Positions 15,833-26,508 of a DNA stretch of 64,000 nucleotides are shown piece after piece. The translations under genes and the position numbers were made by a program. The first letter of the stretch is position 1; each line of letters starts with the position of its first letter. A model generated the notes under the pieces. The model did not search any database and was not told where the DNA came from. It saw only the letters and a program-made list of their open reading frames with translations. The DNA is taken from positions 124,001 to 188,000 of the forward strand of contig JAIVJZ010000001.1 of the NCBI GenBank assembly GCA_020199775.1, given 5' to 3'. The stretch is from Acidobacteriota bacterium. Its GTDB lineage: Bacteria; Acidobacteriota; Blastocatellia; Pyrinomonadales; Pyrinomonadaceae.

Positions 15833-17632
15833 TCAACTTCGAGCAGATGATGCCGCGCGCGTGCCGCGCCCCCGTTTAGCGCGAGAGCCTTTGGCCGTCT
15901 CGATCTTCCGAGACGTTTGACGCTGGAGGAGCGGAAGATGGATGCGGAAGGTCGCGCCGTGGCCTTCGCCTTTGCTTTCGGCCGCGACCGTGCCGCCGTG
16001 CAGTTCGACGAGGCGGCGGACGATGGCGAGGCCGAGGCCGAGGCCGCCGTGCTTACGTGTGCTGGTGCTGTCGGCTTGGCGGAAGTGCTCGAAGACGTGG
16101 GGGAGAAAATCCGGGTTGATCCCTGCGCCGTCGTCACGGACGACGATCTCGGCCTGCCCGGCCGCGCGTTTGAGCGACACTTCGACGCGCCCGCCCACGG
16201 GCGTGAACTTGACGGCGTTCGCCAAAAGATTCCAGATCACTTGCTGTATGCGGTCGGGGTCGCCGGAAACCAACCCGACGCCGCGGCCGATGCGCGGGAC
16301 GAGTCCGATGGACTTCGCTTCGGCCGCCGGGTGCACCACGTCCATTGCCGCCGCGATGACGGGCGCGAGTTCGACGGGCTGCACGTCCAGACGGAGTTTG
16401 CCGGAGATGATGCGCGAGATGTCGAGGAGGTCGCCGATGAGTTGCGCCTGCGAGCGCGCGCTGGATTCGATCACTTCGATGGCGTGCCGCTGCTTCTTCT
16501 CGTCGAGCATGCCGAGTTTGAGCAGTTCAGCCCACCCCATCATCGAGGTGAGCGGCGTGCGCAACTCGTGCGAGACGGTGGCGAGGAAGGTGTCTTTGGC
16601 GCGGTTGGCCTCTTCGGCGAGACGGTAGAGGCGTTTCTGGTCGTCTATATCCGTATTCGTGCCGAACCAACGGATGATGCGCCCCGACGCATCGCACATC
16701 GGCAGAGCGCGCGCCAGGTGCCAGCGGTAATCGCCGTCCGACCCGCGCCGCAGCCGGAATTCCACCTCGTAAACTTCGCCCGTCGAGAGAGACTTGCGCC
16801 AGCGTTCGAGACACGCGTCGAGGTCGTCCGGGTGGATCACCTGTTGCCAACTGTCGCCGGTGATGTCGCTATCGGCGAGCGCGAAGTATTCGACCGTGCG
16901 CTGGTTGACGTAATCGAGCGCGCCGTCCGGCTGCGCCGTCCAGACCTGTTGCGGGATGGATTCGGCGAGGAAGCGGTAACGCTGCTCGTTGGCCTCGGAC
17001 GCGGCGCGCGCCTCCTGCTCGCTCGTGAGTATTTCCTCGCGCTCGCGCTCGGCGCGCGTGCGCTCGGCGATCTCGCGGTCGAGCTTTCGATTCAGTTCGG
17101 CCAGCGTGTTCGAGTTACGACGCAGTTCGATTTGCGTCATGGTCTGGCGCGCGAGCACGTTCAACGCTTCCTGCTGTTCATCCTTGAGCGTGCGCGGCAC
17201 GTGGTCGAGAACGCAGAGCACGCCGAGCGCGTGCCCTTCCGGGGTGACGAGCGGCACGGCCGCGTAAAAGCGGACGTGCGGGTCGGAGATGACGTAAGGG
17301 TTCTTGGCGAAACGCTTGTCCGCCGAGGCGTCTTCGATGACGAAGGGTTCGGGCGTGAGAATGGCCTGAGTGCAGAAGGTGGAATGGCGCGGCAACTCGC
17401 CGGCGTCGAATCCGACTTTCGCTTTGAACCACAGGCGCGCCGTGTCCACCAGACTGACGAGCGCGACGGGCGTCTCGCAGATGTAGGCGGCGAGGCGCAC
17501 GATGTCGTCGAAAGACTCTTCGGCCTCGGTGTCGAGGATGGCGCACTCGTGCAGCGCGGCGATCCGCTCCGCCTCATTACAAGGGACGGGCGCTTTCGGT
17601 TTCGCCGGAGCTTTTTTACTTGCTTGCTTCAT
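15833..17632 (-). CDS. GAF-PAS sensor histidine kinase (soluble, orphan)
   Basis: A 599-residue kinase without membrane spans. A GAF domain (residues about 25-170) begins ERIAALHECAILDTEAEESFDDI, a common GAF sensor family; a short coiled coil (about 175-220) leads to a PAS domain (about 220-345, with NTDIDDQKR closing its PAC segment). The HisKA box is FLATVSHELRTPLTSM with the phospho-acceptor His near 355, and the HATPase has NLLANAVKFTP, DDGAGI and GLGLGLAIV. A basic Lys/Arg/Ser tail ends the protein. No receiver domain or response-regulator gene is nearby, so it is an orphan kinase whose partner lies elsewhere. Confidence 0.92.
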   Translation of the reverse strand: MKQASKKAPAKPKAPVPCNEAERIAALHECAILDTEAEESFDDIVRLAAYICETPVALVSLVDTARLWFKAKVGFDAGELPRHSTFCTQAILTPEPFVIEDASADKRFAKNPYVISDPHVRFYAAVPLVTPEGHALGVLCVLDHVPRTLKDEQQEALNVLARQTMTQIELRRNSNTLAELNRKLDREIAERTRAEREREEILTSEQEARAASEANEQRYRFLAESIPQQVWTAQPDGALDYVNQRTVEYFALADSDITGDSWQQVIHPDDLDACLERWRKSLSTGEVYEVEFRLRRGSDGDYRWHLARALPMCDASGRIIRWFGTNTDIDDQKRLYRLAEEANRAKDTFLATVSHELRTPLTSMMGWAELLKLGMLDEKKQRHAIEVIESSARSQAQLIGDLLDISRIISGKLRLDVQPVELAPVIAAAMDVVHPAAEAKSIGLVPRIGRGVGLVSGDPDRIQQVIWNLLANAVKFTPVGGRVEVSLKRAAGQAEIVVRDDGAGINPDFLPHVFEHFRQADSTSTRKHGGLGLGLAIVRRLVELHGGTVAAESKGEGHGATFRIHLPLLQRQTSRKIETAKGSRAKRGRGTRAASSARS

Positions 17633-17641
17633 GGAAAGATC

Positions 17642-17694
17642 GATTCATTGATCCGTCTCTTCATCGGATCAATGAACCGACGGAGCAATGAATC
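17642..17694. repeat. two competing hairpins between bioY and kinase gene
   Basis: 17644-17655 (TTCATTGATCCG) pairs perfectly with 17665-17676. The overlapping arm 17642-17657 can instead pair with 17679-17694 (GATTCATTG with CAATGAATC, CCGTC with GACGG). The two foldings exclude each other. The element fills the junction on the minus-strand transcript from bioY into the kinase gene. Confidence 0.75.
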
Positions 17695-18286
17695 AACCCT
17701 CGCGTCCCTTTTTCCTCAAAAGCGCCCAGCCCGAAGGTAGAGCCGCCGCTGCCAGCGCGATCTTCACGATGTCGCCGACGACGAACGGCGCGACGCCGAG
17801 CGCGAATGCCTGCCCCCCCGTGTAGAAGCGCAAGAGTCCGAGCCAGCCGCCGAACAGGACGATGATCGAGCCGATGGCGATGGCCGCCGCCGCCGGCAGA
17901 AACTTCCTGTCCCAACCGCGCTCCGCGAGCCACCCGGTGACGAACGCGGCCACCGGGTAGGCCAGGAGATACCCGGCCGTCGGGCTGAACGCGAGATAGA
18001 GCGCGCCGCCGTTGCCGCCGCGAAAGAAGGGCAGCCCCGACGCGCCTTCAATGATGTAGAGCATCAACGCCGCCGCGCCCAGACGCGAACCCAACAGCGC
18101 GCCCGTCAGCAACACGGCGAACGTCTGCAACGTGATCGGCACGGGCGTGAACGGCAGCGGGATGACGACCTGCGCCGAGAGCGCGACGAACAGGCTAAAC
18201 GCCACGACGAGCGCGGTTGATTTCACCCAGTCCACGGGCGCGAGCCACGCGCCCGTCAGGGTCTCTGCTTTTGCGTATGTATGCAT
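17693..18286 (-). CDS. bioY: BioY biotin transporter substrate-binding subunit
   Basis: A 197-residue integral membrane protein with about six hydrophobic segments. BioY landmarks are VVIPLPFTPVPITLQTFAVL, the LLGSRLGAAALMLYIIEGASGLPFF loop and the GGNGGALYLAFSPTAGYLLAYP box. It is the S-component of an energy-coupling-factor biotin importer; no EcfA or EcfT genes lie nearby, so it either uses a shared module or works alone, as reported for some BioY proteins. Its start lies directly beside the large TTTCAGG repeat at 18288, which would form its 5' untranslated region. Confidence 0.93.
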   Translation of the reverse strand: MHTYAKAETLTGAWLAPVDWVKSTALVVAFSLFVALSAQVVIPLPFTPVPITLQTFAVLLTGALLGSRLGAAALMLYIIEGASGLPFFRGGNGGALYLAFSPTAGYLLAYPVAAFVTGWLAERGWDRKFLPAAAAIAIGSIIVLFGGWLGLLRFYTGGQAFALGVAPFVVGDIVKIALAAAALPSGWALLRKKGREG

Positions 18287-18287
18287 A

Positions 18288-18401
18288 GTTTCAGGTTTCA
18301 GGTTTCAAGTTTCAGGTTTCAAGTTTCGGATTTCAAGTCTCAAGTTTCGGGTTGCAGGTCTTTGTTTTTAACCTGAAACCTGAAACTTGAAACTTGAAAC
18401 T
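18288..18401. repeat. TTTCAGG/TTTCAAG repeat array forming a hairpin
   Basis: The left part (18288-18360) is a degenerate array of GTTTCAGG and TTTCAAG words; the right part (about 18370-18401) carries the reverse complements. It uses the same words as the perfect 33-bp repeat at 15317. It fills the gap between the pyrophosphatase stop codon and the bioY start on the minus strand, so it is read through if the genes are co-transcribed. Confidence 0.88.
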
Positions 18402-18402
18402 C

Positions 18403-20688
18403 TTAAATAAACAACGGTGCGAGCACAAGGGTAATGGTCGAGAGCAATTTGATCAAGACGTGGAGCGACGGCCCGGCCGTGTCTTTGAAGGGATCGCCGA
18501 CCGTGTCGCCCACGACCGCCGCCCGGTGCGCCTCCGAACGCTTGCCGCCATATTCGCCGGTCTCGATATATTTCTTGGCGTTGTCCCACGCGCCGCCCGC
18601 GTTGTTGAGAAAGAGCGCCATCAGAATGCCGACAATCGTTCCGATCATCAACATCCCGGCGACGACCTCCGCGCCCGTCGCGAGGTGCGCGTAGCGCGGG
18701 TTGCCGACGAGCGAGGCGACGCTGTTCGTCCGGTCGTCCGTCCCGACCTGCGCGTAAAAGAGCGCGCGGAAGACGAGGCCGACGGCGATGGGCAAGCCCA
18801 CGGCCAGCACGCCCGGCCAGATCATTTCCTTGAGCGCGGCGCGCGTCACGATGTCGACCGTGCGCCCGTAGTTCGGCTTCGACGTGCCCTCCATGATGCC
18901 GGGGTTCTCTTTGAACTGCGCGCGCACGTCGCGAATCACTTCGTAAGCGGCCTTGCCCACCGCCTTGATCGCGAGCGACGAGAAGAGGAAGACGAGCATC
19001 GCGCCGAGCAAGCCCCCGATGAAGACTTCGGGCTTGGCGAGGTTGATGACGAAGAGTTCCGCGCCGCGCCCCGCTTCGGCCGAGCCTAAGCCACCCGTGC
19101 CGAGGTTGAGGCCGTAGTTCTTCACCTCGTCGAGATAGGCGGAGAAGAGCAGGAAGGCGGCGAGCGCGGCCGAGCCGACGGCGTAACCTTTGGTCAACGC
19201 CTTCGTCGTGTTGCCCACGGCGTCGAGGCGGTCGGTCTTGCGCCGAATCTCTTCCGGCTGTTGCGACATCTCGACGATGCCGCCCGCGTTATCCGTGATC
19301 GGGCCGAAGGTGTCCATCGCGAGGATGTAGGCGGCCGAGCCGAGCATGCCCATCGTGGCGACGGCCGTGCCGAAGAAGCCCGCGTTGTTCAGCCCCGACG
19401 CCGTGCCGAGATAGTAGGAACTGATGATCGCGGCGGCAATCACGAGGATCGGAAACGCGGTGCTCTCCAACCCGACGGCGACGCCGCTGATGACGTTCGT
19501 CGCCGGGCCGGTCTGCGAAGCCTGCGCGATCTCGCGCACGGGGCGATAGCGATACTCGGTGTAATACTGCGTGATGAAGACGAAGAGGATCGCCGTCACG
19601 ATGCCGATCAGGCCGCAGAGGAAAAAGTAGACCCACGCGTTCGCGGCCGCGCCCGCGTTCGCGCCCGCCGGGCGCAGCAGCCAGTAGCAGGCGACGAGGA
19701 AGCCGACGGCGGCGAGCGCGGAGGTCAGGAAGTAGCCGCGGTTGAGCGCGGCCATCGGGTCGCCCTCTTCGCGCGTCCGCACGATCATGATGCCGACGAT
19801 TGAAGCGACGAGGCCGAAGGCGCGCGCCACGAGCGGGAAGAGGATGATGCCGAGCAGTTGCCCCTCGGTGAAGAAGGTCGGGTTGGAACTGTAGAGCGCG
19901 GCGGCGAGGATCATCGCGCCGATGTTCTCGGCGGCCGTCGATTCGAACAAGTCCGCGCCGCGCCCGGCGCAGTCGCCCACGTTGTCGCCCACGAGGTCTG
20001 CGATGACGGCCGGGTTGCGCGGGTCGTCCTCCGGTATCCCGGCCTCGACCTTGCCGACGAGGTCTGCGCCCACGTCGGCCGCCTTCGTGTAGATGCCGCC
20101 GCCGAGTTGCGCGAACAGCGCGACGAACGACGCGCCGAAACCGTAGCCCGCGATGAGCAGCGGAATTTTCGTCGAAGGCACGTCCGTGAACGTGCGGACG
20201 AGTTCGAACAGGATGGCGACGCCCAAGAGCGAGAGCGCGACGACGAAGAGGCCGGAGACCGCGCCGCCGCGCAAGGCCGTCTGCAACGCGCCGTTCAGAG
20301 AGCGCGTCGCGGCCGACGCCGTGCGGATATTCGCACGGATGGAGACCCACATGCCGATGTAGCCGGAGGCGACCGACGAGGCCGCGCCGAGCGCGAAGGA
20401 GAGCGTCGTCCAGAAGGCGAGGCCGAGCGAGTTCACGGGATCGGCCGCGTTGTGCGAGCGCACGAAGCCGTAGACGATGAAGATGAGCGCGGCCAGCGCG
20501 ACGGCTAAGAGCGCGATGGTCGTGTTCTGCCGCCGCAGGAAAGCCTCCGCGCCTTCCTTGATCGCGTCGGAGATGTCGCGCATGGCCTGCGAGCCGGTGT
20601 CGCGGTCGAGCACGTTCTTGATGAGCAGGAGGGCGAAGCCGAGCGCGCCGATGCTGATCAGGAAGATCAGCAGCATTTGTACGTTCAC
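18403..20688 (-). CDS. hppA: membrane-bound proton-translocating pyrophosphatase, K+-independent type
   Basis: A 761-residue pump that couples pyrophosphate hydrolysis to ion export. GTG 20688 with GGGAGA upstream is the start. Catalytic motifs are complete: GGGIYTKAADVGADLVGKVE, EDDPRNPAVIADLVGDNVGD, CAGRGADLFES and the C-terminal GGAWDNAKKYIE ... AAVVGDTVGDPFKDTAGPS. In GNTTKALTKGYAVGSAAL the Lys after GNTT, where K+-dependent enzymes have Ala, indicates a K+-independent enzyme, normally H+-pumping. About 16 membrane spans are visible. It lies 142 bases downstream of a second, divergent pyrophosphatase. Confidence 0.95.
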   Translation of the reverse strand: MNVQMLLIFLISIGALGFALLLIKNVLDRDTGSQAMRDISDAIKEGAEAFLRRQNTTIALLAVALAALIFIVYGFVRSHNAADPVNSLGLAFWTTLSFALGAASSVASGYIGMWVSIRANIRTASAATRSLNGALQTALRGGAVSGLFVVALSLLGVAILFELVRTFTDVPSTKIPLLIAGYGFGASFVALFAQLGGGIYTKAADVGADLVGKVEAGIPEDDPRNPAVIADLVGDNVGDCAGRGADLFESTAAENIGAMILAAALYSSNPTFFTEGQLLGIILFPLVARAFGLVASIVGIMIVRTREEGDPMAALNRGYFLTSALAAVGFLVACYWLLRPAGANAGAAANAWVYFFLCGLIGIVTAILFVFITQYYTEYRYRPVREIAQASQTGPATNVISGVAVGLESTAFPILVIAAAIISSYYLGTASGLNNAGFFGTAVATMGMLGSAAYILAMDTFGPITDNAGGIVEMSQQPEEIRRKTDRLDAVGNTTKALTKGYAVGSAALAAFLLFSAYLDEVKNYGLNLGTGGLGSAEAGRGAELFVINLAKPEVFIGGLLGAMLVFLFSSLAIKAVGKAAYEVIRDVRAQFKENPGIMEGTSKPNYGRTVDIVTRAALKEMIWPGVLAVGLPIAVGLVFRALFYAQVGTDDRTNSVASLVGNPRYAHLATGAEVVAGMLMIGTIVGILMALFLNNAGGAWDNAKKYIETGEYGGKRSEAHRAAVVGDTVGDPFKDTAGPSLHVLIKLLSTITLVLAPLFI

Positions 20689-20720
20689 GTTGTGTCTCCC
20701 TTTCTCTCGCGCAAATAAAA

Positions 20721-20756
20721 TTCAGCCGCCGTTTGCCTGAACAAACGACGGCTGAA
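20721..20756 (-). terminator. hairpin between the two pyrophosphatase genes
   Basis: Arms 20721-20735 and 20742-20756 pair over 15 bp with one mismatch around a 6-base loop. Read on the minus strand the hairpin is followed by TTTTATTTG, so it can act as a partial terminator after the first pyrophosphatase gene or as a processing site before the second. Confidence 0.6.
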
Positions 20757-20830
20757 AAGATCGTGACGACCGGCGGGGGAAGTTAGACCAAATCGCTGCC
20801 GAACCGCGTCGAACCGCTCGCACGGGCAGG

Positions 20831-23503
<2,673 letters not shown>

Positions 23504-23778
23504 GTCTTAACGATCTCCTGTTTGTTTTAAAAAGTGTTCGGAAAATTCCGGCGCGCGAGCAAGAGAAGACGCCAAAGGAAGCTTCCGTCTTTGACGGCCT
23601 CCTGCTACACGTCAGCTAATCGCGCTGGAAGTCGGCCATTATGGCCGATTTTTGCCCAAACTGTCCACACGGGAACGGGCAAAAGTAGAAAGGCGTAGGG
23701 CGAAATTTGAAGACAGTTTTGCCGGACGCAGCCTGCCTTCCACATTTTGCCATAATAGTGTTGTTATATAATTCTCAC
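23504..23778. other. divergent intergenic region with small hairpin
   Basis: The region between the divergent pyrophosphatase and ribbon-helix-helix genes is less GC-rich. It contains a hairpin TCGGCC-ATTAT-GGCCGA (23632-23648) followed by ATTTTTG. A TATAAT at 23767-23772 lies 7 bases before the GTG 23779. No gene is recognised. Confidence 0.45.
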
Positions 23779-23991
23779 GTGAGCAGAAAACACTTAACAG
23801 CCGGACGCCCGCGAGTAATGAAGGGTAAGCCGGATGATAAAGTAAAGGTGATCGTCGAGATGCCGCGTTCCCTGCGCGATGAAGCTCTGGAAAAAGCACA
23901 GCAACAAGACGTTTCCCTTTCACAAGTGCTTCGCATGGCAACCCGCGCCTTCGTTGCAGGTCGTCTCACTTTTTCATTAACTGAGGAGTAG
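23779..23991 (+). CDS. small ribbon-helix-helix-like protein
   Basis: A 70-residue basic protein (VSRKHLTAGRPRVMKGK ... TFSLTEE). The core KVKVIVEMPRSLRDEALEKA then LSQVLRMATRAFVAG has the strand-helix-helix pattern of MetJ/Arc-type DNA-binding antitoxins and regulators. GTG 23779 and ATG 23818 are both possible starts; a TATAAT at 23767-23772 would place transcription initiation near the GTG, so a leaderless message is conceivable. No toxin gene follows directly. It sits next to the antisense-RNA locus in an AT-richer patch, which suggests a mobile or prophage remnant. Confidence 0.6.
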   Translation: MSRKHLTAGRPRVMKGKPDDKVKVIVEMPRSLRDEALEKAQQQDVSLSQVLRMATRAFVAGRLTFSLTEE

Positions 23992-24066
23992 AGATTGTCG
24001 TTACTTTCAAGCGAAGCGGCGCAAACAGCCTGCCATCTCGATCTATCTTCTCAATCAAGCAAAATG

Positions 24067-24095
24067 TAGACAGTTAACAGTGCGTTACCTATAAT
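24067..24095 (+). promoter_or_regulatory. sigma70 promoter of the antisense RNA/leader
   Basis: TAGACA (24067-24072), a 17-base spacer and consensus TATAAT (24090-24095). Initiation would fall around 24100-24103, at the first arm of the hairpin of the short RNA. Confidence 0.65.
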
Positions 24096-24158
24096 GCTCT
24101 CGGTGCTAGTAACACCACCGAGAGCGGTATCCGCGACCGTTAGAAACGCGGCTTTTTT
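24096..24158 (+). ncRNA. short antisense RNA of C4 / P4-CI type (candidate)
   Basis: A perfect 10-bp hairpin (24096-24105 with 24116-24125, loop CTAGTAACAC) is followed by a second stem (24131-24135 with 24147-24151) and CTTTTTT, a factor-independent terminator. The RNA segment GGTGCTAGTAAC (24102-24113) is exactly complementary to 24235-24246 in the leader that follows. A short terminated RNA, read from the same promoter as the message and complementary to its leader, is the plan of the C4 RNA of phages P1/P7 and the CI RNA of P4. Assignment rests on architecture and my memory of those loci. Confidence 0.7.
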
Positions 24159-24167
24159 GTGTCCAAC

Positions 24168-24272
24168 GGTTGTTGTCGGGTGTCTGTGCTAATACAAGAC
24201 CCGCAAGGGGAATAGCACAGGCCGTCTCTCGGCGGTTACTAGCACCCGACAACCTAGTAAAAACCGAGAGGA
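24168..24272 (+). promoter_or_regulatory. structured leader with antisense target and sequestered ribosome site
   Basis: Arms 24172-24182 and 24243-24253 (11 bp) close a structure holding an inner 8-bp stem (24184-24191 with 24213-24220) and a CCC-GCAA-GGG tetraloop (24200-24209). GTTACTAGCACC (24235-24246) is the target of the short RNA. CTCTCGG (24226-24232) is complementary to CCGAGAG (24264-24270), which overlaps the Shine-Dalgarno GAGAGGA of the 24280 gene. Pairing choices can thus hide or expose the ribosome site. Confidence 0.7.
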
Positions 24273-24279
24273 CATTCAA

Positions 24280-24591
24280 ATGAGCACAACAATCCCGTTA
24301 GCTTGTATTGTCGAATATGAAGTCGGACTTGATGCCGACAACCTCACGCCCGCCAGAATAGAAGAAATCTCCGCCCAACAATCTGTCTTCTTGTGCCACT
24401 GGCTTTTCTACTTGCTCAGGCAAGCTGCCGTCGGCGCATCCTCCGACCCACTTTTCAAGCCCCAAGCGTTACTTTCCGCAATTGAAGCTGTCTCGCTCGT
24501 CGGCGAGGCTATCAGCCGTGCCGCGAATGAACACGTCGAACACCTATCCCAGTTAGCACAACAAGCAACCAAGCAAAGTAAGAGGCGTTAA
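24280..24591 (+). CDS. orphan 103-aa protein under antisense-RNA leader
   Basis: ATG 24280 follows GAGAGGA at 7-base spacing. The protein is soluble and helical: a strand-like start (TIPLACIVEYEVGLDADNL), then LTPARIEEISAQQSVFLCHW and helices up to a basic tail (QQATKQSKRR). I recognise no domain. In P1- and P4-type loci the corresponding position encodes small regulators or cell-division inhibitors (icd, kil/eta, ash-like); this product occupies the same place, but sequence kinship is not shown. Base composition is less GC-rich than the flanking core genes. Confidence 0.7.
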   Translation: MSTTIPLACIVEYEVGLDADNLTPARIEEISAQQSVFLCHWLFYLLRQAAVGASSDPLFKPQALLSAIEAVSLVGEAISRAANEHVEHLSQLAQQATKQSKRR

Positions 24592-24598
24592 AAGGAGG

Positions 24599-24641
24599 AA
24601 CAAGGTTGTAGGGACAAGCCCGCTGCTCCTACAACCTTGTT
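24599..24641. terminator. 14-bp hairpin between convergent genes
   Basis: AACAAGGTTGTAGG (24599-24612) and CCTACAACCTTGTT (24628-24641) are perfect complements with a 15-base loop. It sits between the 103-aa gene and the convergent cstA stop at 24648 and can serve both directions. Confidence 0.7.
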
Positions 24642-24647
24642 CGATTC

Positions 24648-26345
24648 TTACGCACCTTCGGGAACGAGCGAACTCTTGCGCTCGCCGCGCAGTTTGACGA
24701 GGGCAGTGACGGCGAGATAAGTGGCGAGGATGACGAGGGCGGCCGAGGCGATGGCGTTGACGAGTTTGATGTCGAAGCCGTTGGCGGCGCGCAGGTTTCC
24801 ATAGGCGAGTTTGCAGAGCGCCCAGAGCGTGATGGTCAGCACGAAGAGCATCGGGTAGAGCGTGAAGGCGATGCGCTGCCGCGCCTGATAGAGCCAGACG
24901 GTGATGGCGAGCAGGGTGAGCGCGGCGAGCAGTTGGTTCGACGCGCCGAAGAGCGTCCAGAACTCCGTCCACATGCCTTCGCGGGCGAAGATGATGAAGT
25001 AGAAGGGGAGCGCGACGGTGAGCAGCGTGCCCGCGAGCGCGCCGAAGTGGCCGCGCCAGCCGAAGAGTTCCTGCACGATGTAGCGGCCGAGGCGCGTGCA
25101 CACGTCGAGCGTGTCGAAGACGAAGGTGGAGAAGGCCATCGCGCCGAAGGTGACGGCGAATCGGAGGTTGTCCGCGCCGATCAGGAGCGTCATGAACTGG
25201 CCGATGCCGTTGCCGTAGATCGTCCCCGGCGCTTTGCCACGGAGGTCGGCGGGCGCGGCGATCATCACGGTGACGAGCGCGATGAGCGCGACGAACCCCT
25301 CGGCCAGCATCGCGCCGTAGCCGACCGGCTTGATGTGGGATTCGCGCTCAACCTGCTTCGAGGTCGTGCCCGAACAGACGAGGCCGTGGAAGCCGGAGCA
25401 CGCGCCGCACGCAATCGTCACGAAGAGGAAGGGGAAGAGCGTGCCCGTCAGTCCGCCCGTGTCCCACGACTTGAACGCCGGTTGCAGAATTTGATACCGG
25501 CCTGACAAGCCGCCGAACAGCACGCCGACGACGCCGAGCGCGAGCGCGCTGTAGAGTATGAAACCGCCGAGGTAGCCGCGCGGCTGCAAGAGCGTCCACA
25601 CGGGCACGACCGAGGCGGCGCAGCAGTAAATGAGAATCAGCACGCCCCACGTTTTGTGGTCGAGCAGGAGCGTGGTCGAGACCTTCGTGCCGAGCCACGA
25701 GAGCGCGAAGGTGGCGGGCACGAACAGCAGCGTGACGAGCCAGAGCGGCGGGTTCAGGTAACGCTGCACGAGGCCGAGCAGGATCGAGAGCAGCAGGTAC
25801 ATGACGCTCGCCGCCGCGACCGCGCCGCCCGCGTTGAAGCCACCCGCGCCGCCCTGTTGCAGTTCCTCCGTCCCGCTCTTGAAAGTGCCCGCCGTGATGT
25901 CCGCGAAGGCGACGATGACGTAGACGAGCGCGATCCAGATGAAGCCCATCATGGCCGCGCCCGCGCGGTTGCCCAAATGTTCGCGCGTGATCTCGGCGAT
26001 GGAGCGCGCGCCGTGGCGCACGCTGGCGGCGAGGCTCGTGAAGTCGTGCACCGCGCCGATAGCGACGACGCCGAGGCCGATCCAGAGCAGGCACGGCAGC
26101 CAGCCGAACGCCTGACAGGCGAGGATCGGCCCGGCGATGGGGCCGGCCGCGGCGATGGCCGAGAAGTGTTGCGCGAAGAGATAGAAGGGACGCGTCGGGA
26201 CGAAGTCCACGCCGTCGTTGACCGTGTTGGCGGGCGTCGCGCGGGCGTCGTCCAACACGAACTGGCGCGCGATCCAGTTGCCGTAAAGCCGGTACGCGGC
26301 GACGAGCAGAATCATGAATCCGAGCGCGATCAACGTCAGGCTCAT
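24648..26345 (-). CDS. cstA: carbon starvation protein A (CstA family)
   Basis: A 565-residue membrane protein with about 15 hydrophobic segments. CstA motifs are the N-terminal YRLYGNWIARQFV, the substrate-region box QHFSAIAAAGPIAGPILACQ, and GAVHDFTSLAASVRHGARSI. CstA proteins import peptides or pyruvate during carbon limitation. Length is at the short end of the family, similar to forms lacking the extended C-terminus. A repeat cluster rather than a partner gene lies upstream. The gene converges with the small orphan at 24280. Confidence 0.92.
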   Translation of the reverse strand: MSLTLIALGFMILLVAAYRLYGNWIARQFVLDDARATPANTVNDGVDFVPTRPFYLFAQHFSAIAAAGPIAGPILACQAFGWLPCLLWIGLGVVAIGAVHDFTSLAASVRHGARSIAEITREHLGNRAGAAMMGFIWIALVYVIVAFADITAGTFKSGTEELQQGGAGGFNAGGAVAAASVMYLLLSILLGLVQRYLNPPLWLVTLLFVPATFALSWLGTKVSTTLLLDHKTWGVLILIYCCAASVVPVWTLLQPRGYLGGFILYSALALGVVGVLFGGLSGRYQILQPAFKSWDTGGLTGTLFPFLFVTIACGACSGFHGLVCSGTTSKQVERESHIKPVGYGAMLAEGFVALIALVTVMIAAPADLRGKAPGTIYGNGIGQFMTLLIGADNLRFAVTFGAMAFSTFVFDTLDVCTRLGRYIVQELFGWRGHFGALAGTLLTVALPFYFIIFAREGMWTEFWTLFGASNQLLAALTLLAITVWLYQARQRIAFTLYPMLFVLTITLWALCKLAYGNLRAANGFDIKLVNAIASAALVILATYLAVTALVKLRGERKSSLVPEGA

Positions 26346-26508
26346 CAGCGAATCTCCGTTGTGTAAGATAAGAGCGGAAGGACGGAAGACGTAAAAGTTT
26401 CGGCCTTCCGCAAGCGGGCGTGATTATAGAACGAACTTTAGTTCCAAGCTAACAACGGCCGCCCCGCGGAAGCCTGCCGGAAGCGGAGCGAGAAGACGGC
26501 GAAGTAGA

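Noticed and set aside
23779-24591. Toxin-antitoxin pair formed by the ribbon-helix-helix gene and the 103-aa gene
   Set aside because: They are separated by nearly 290 bases with an independent promoter and terminated RNA between them, unlike a coupled TA operon.
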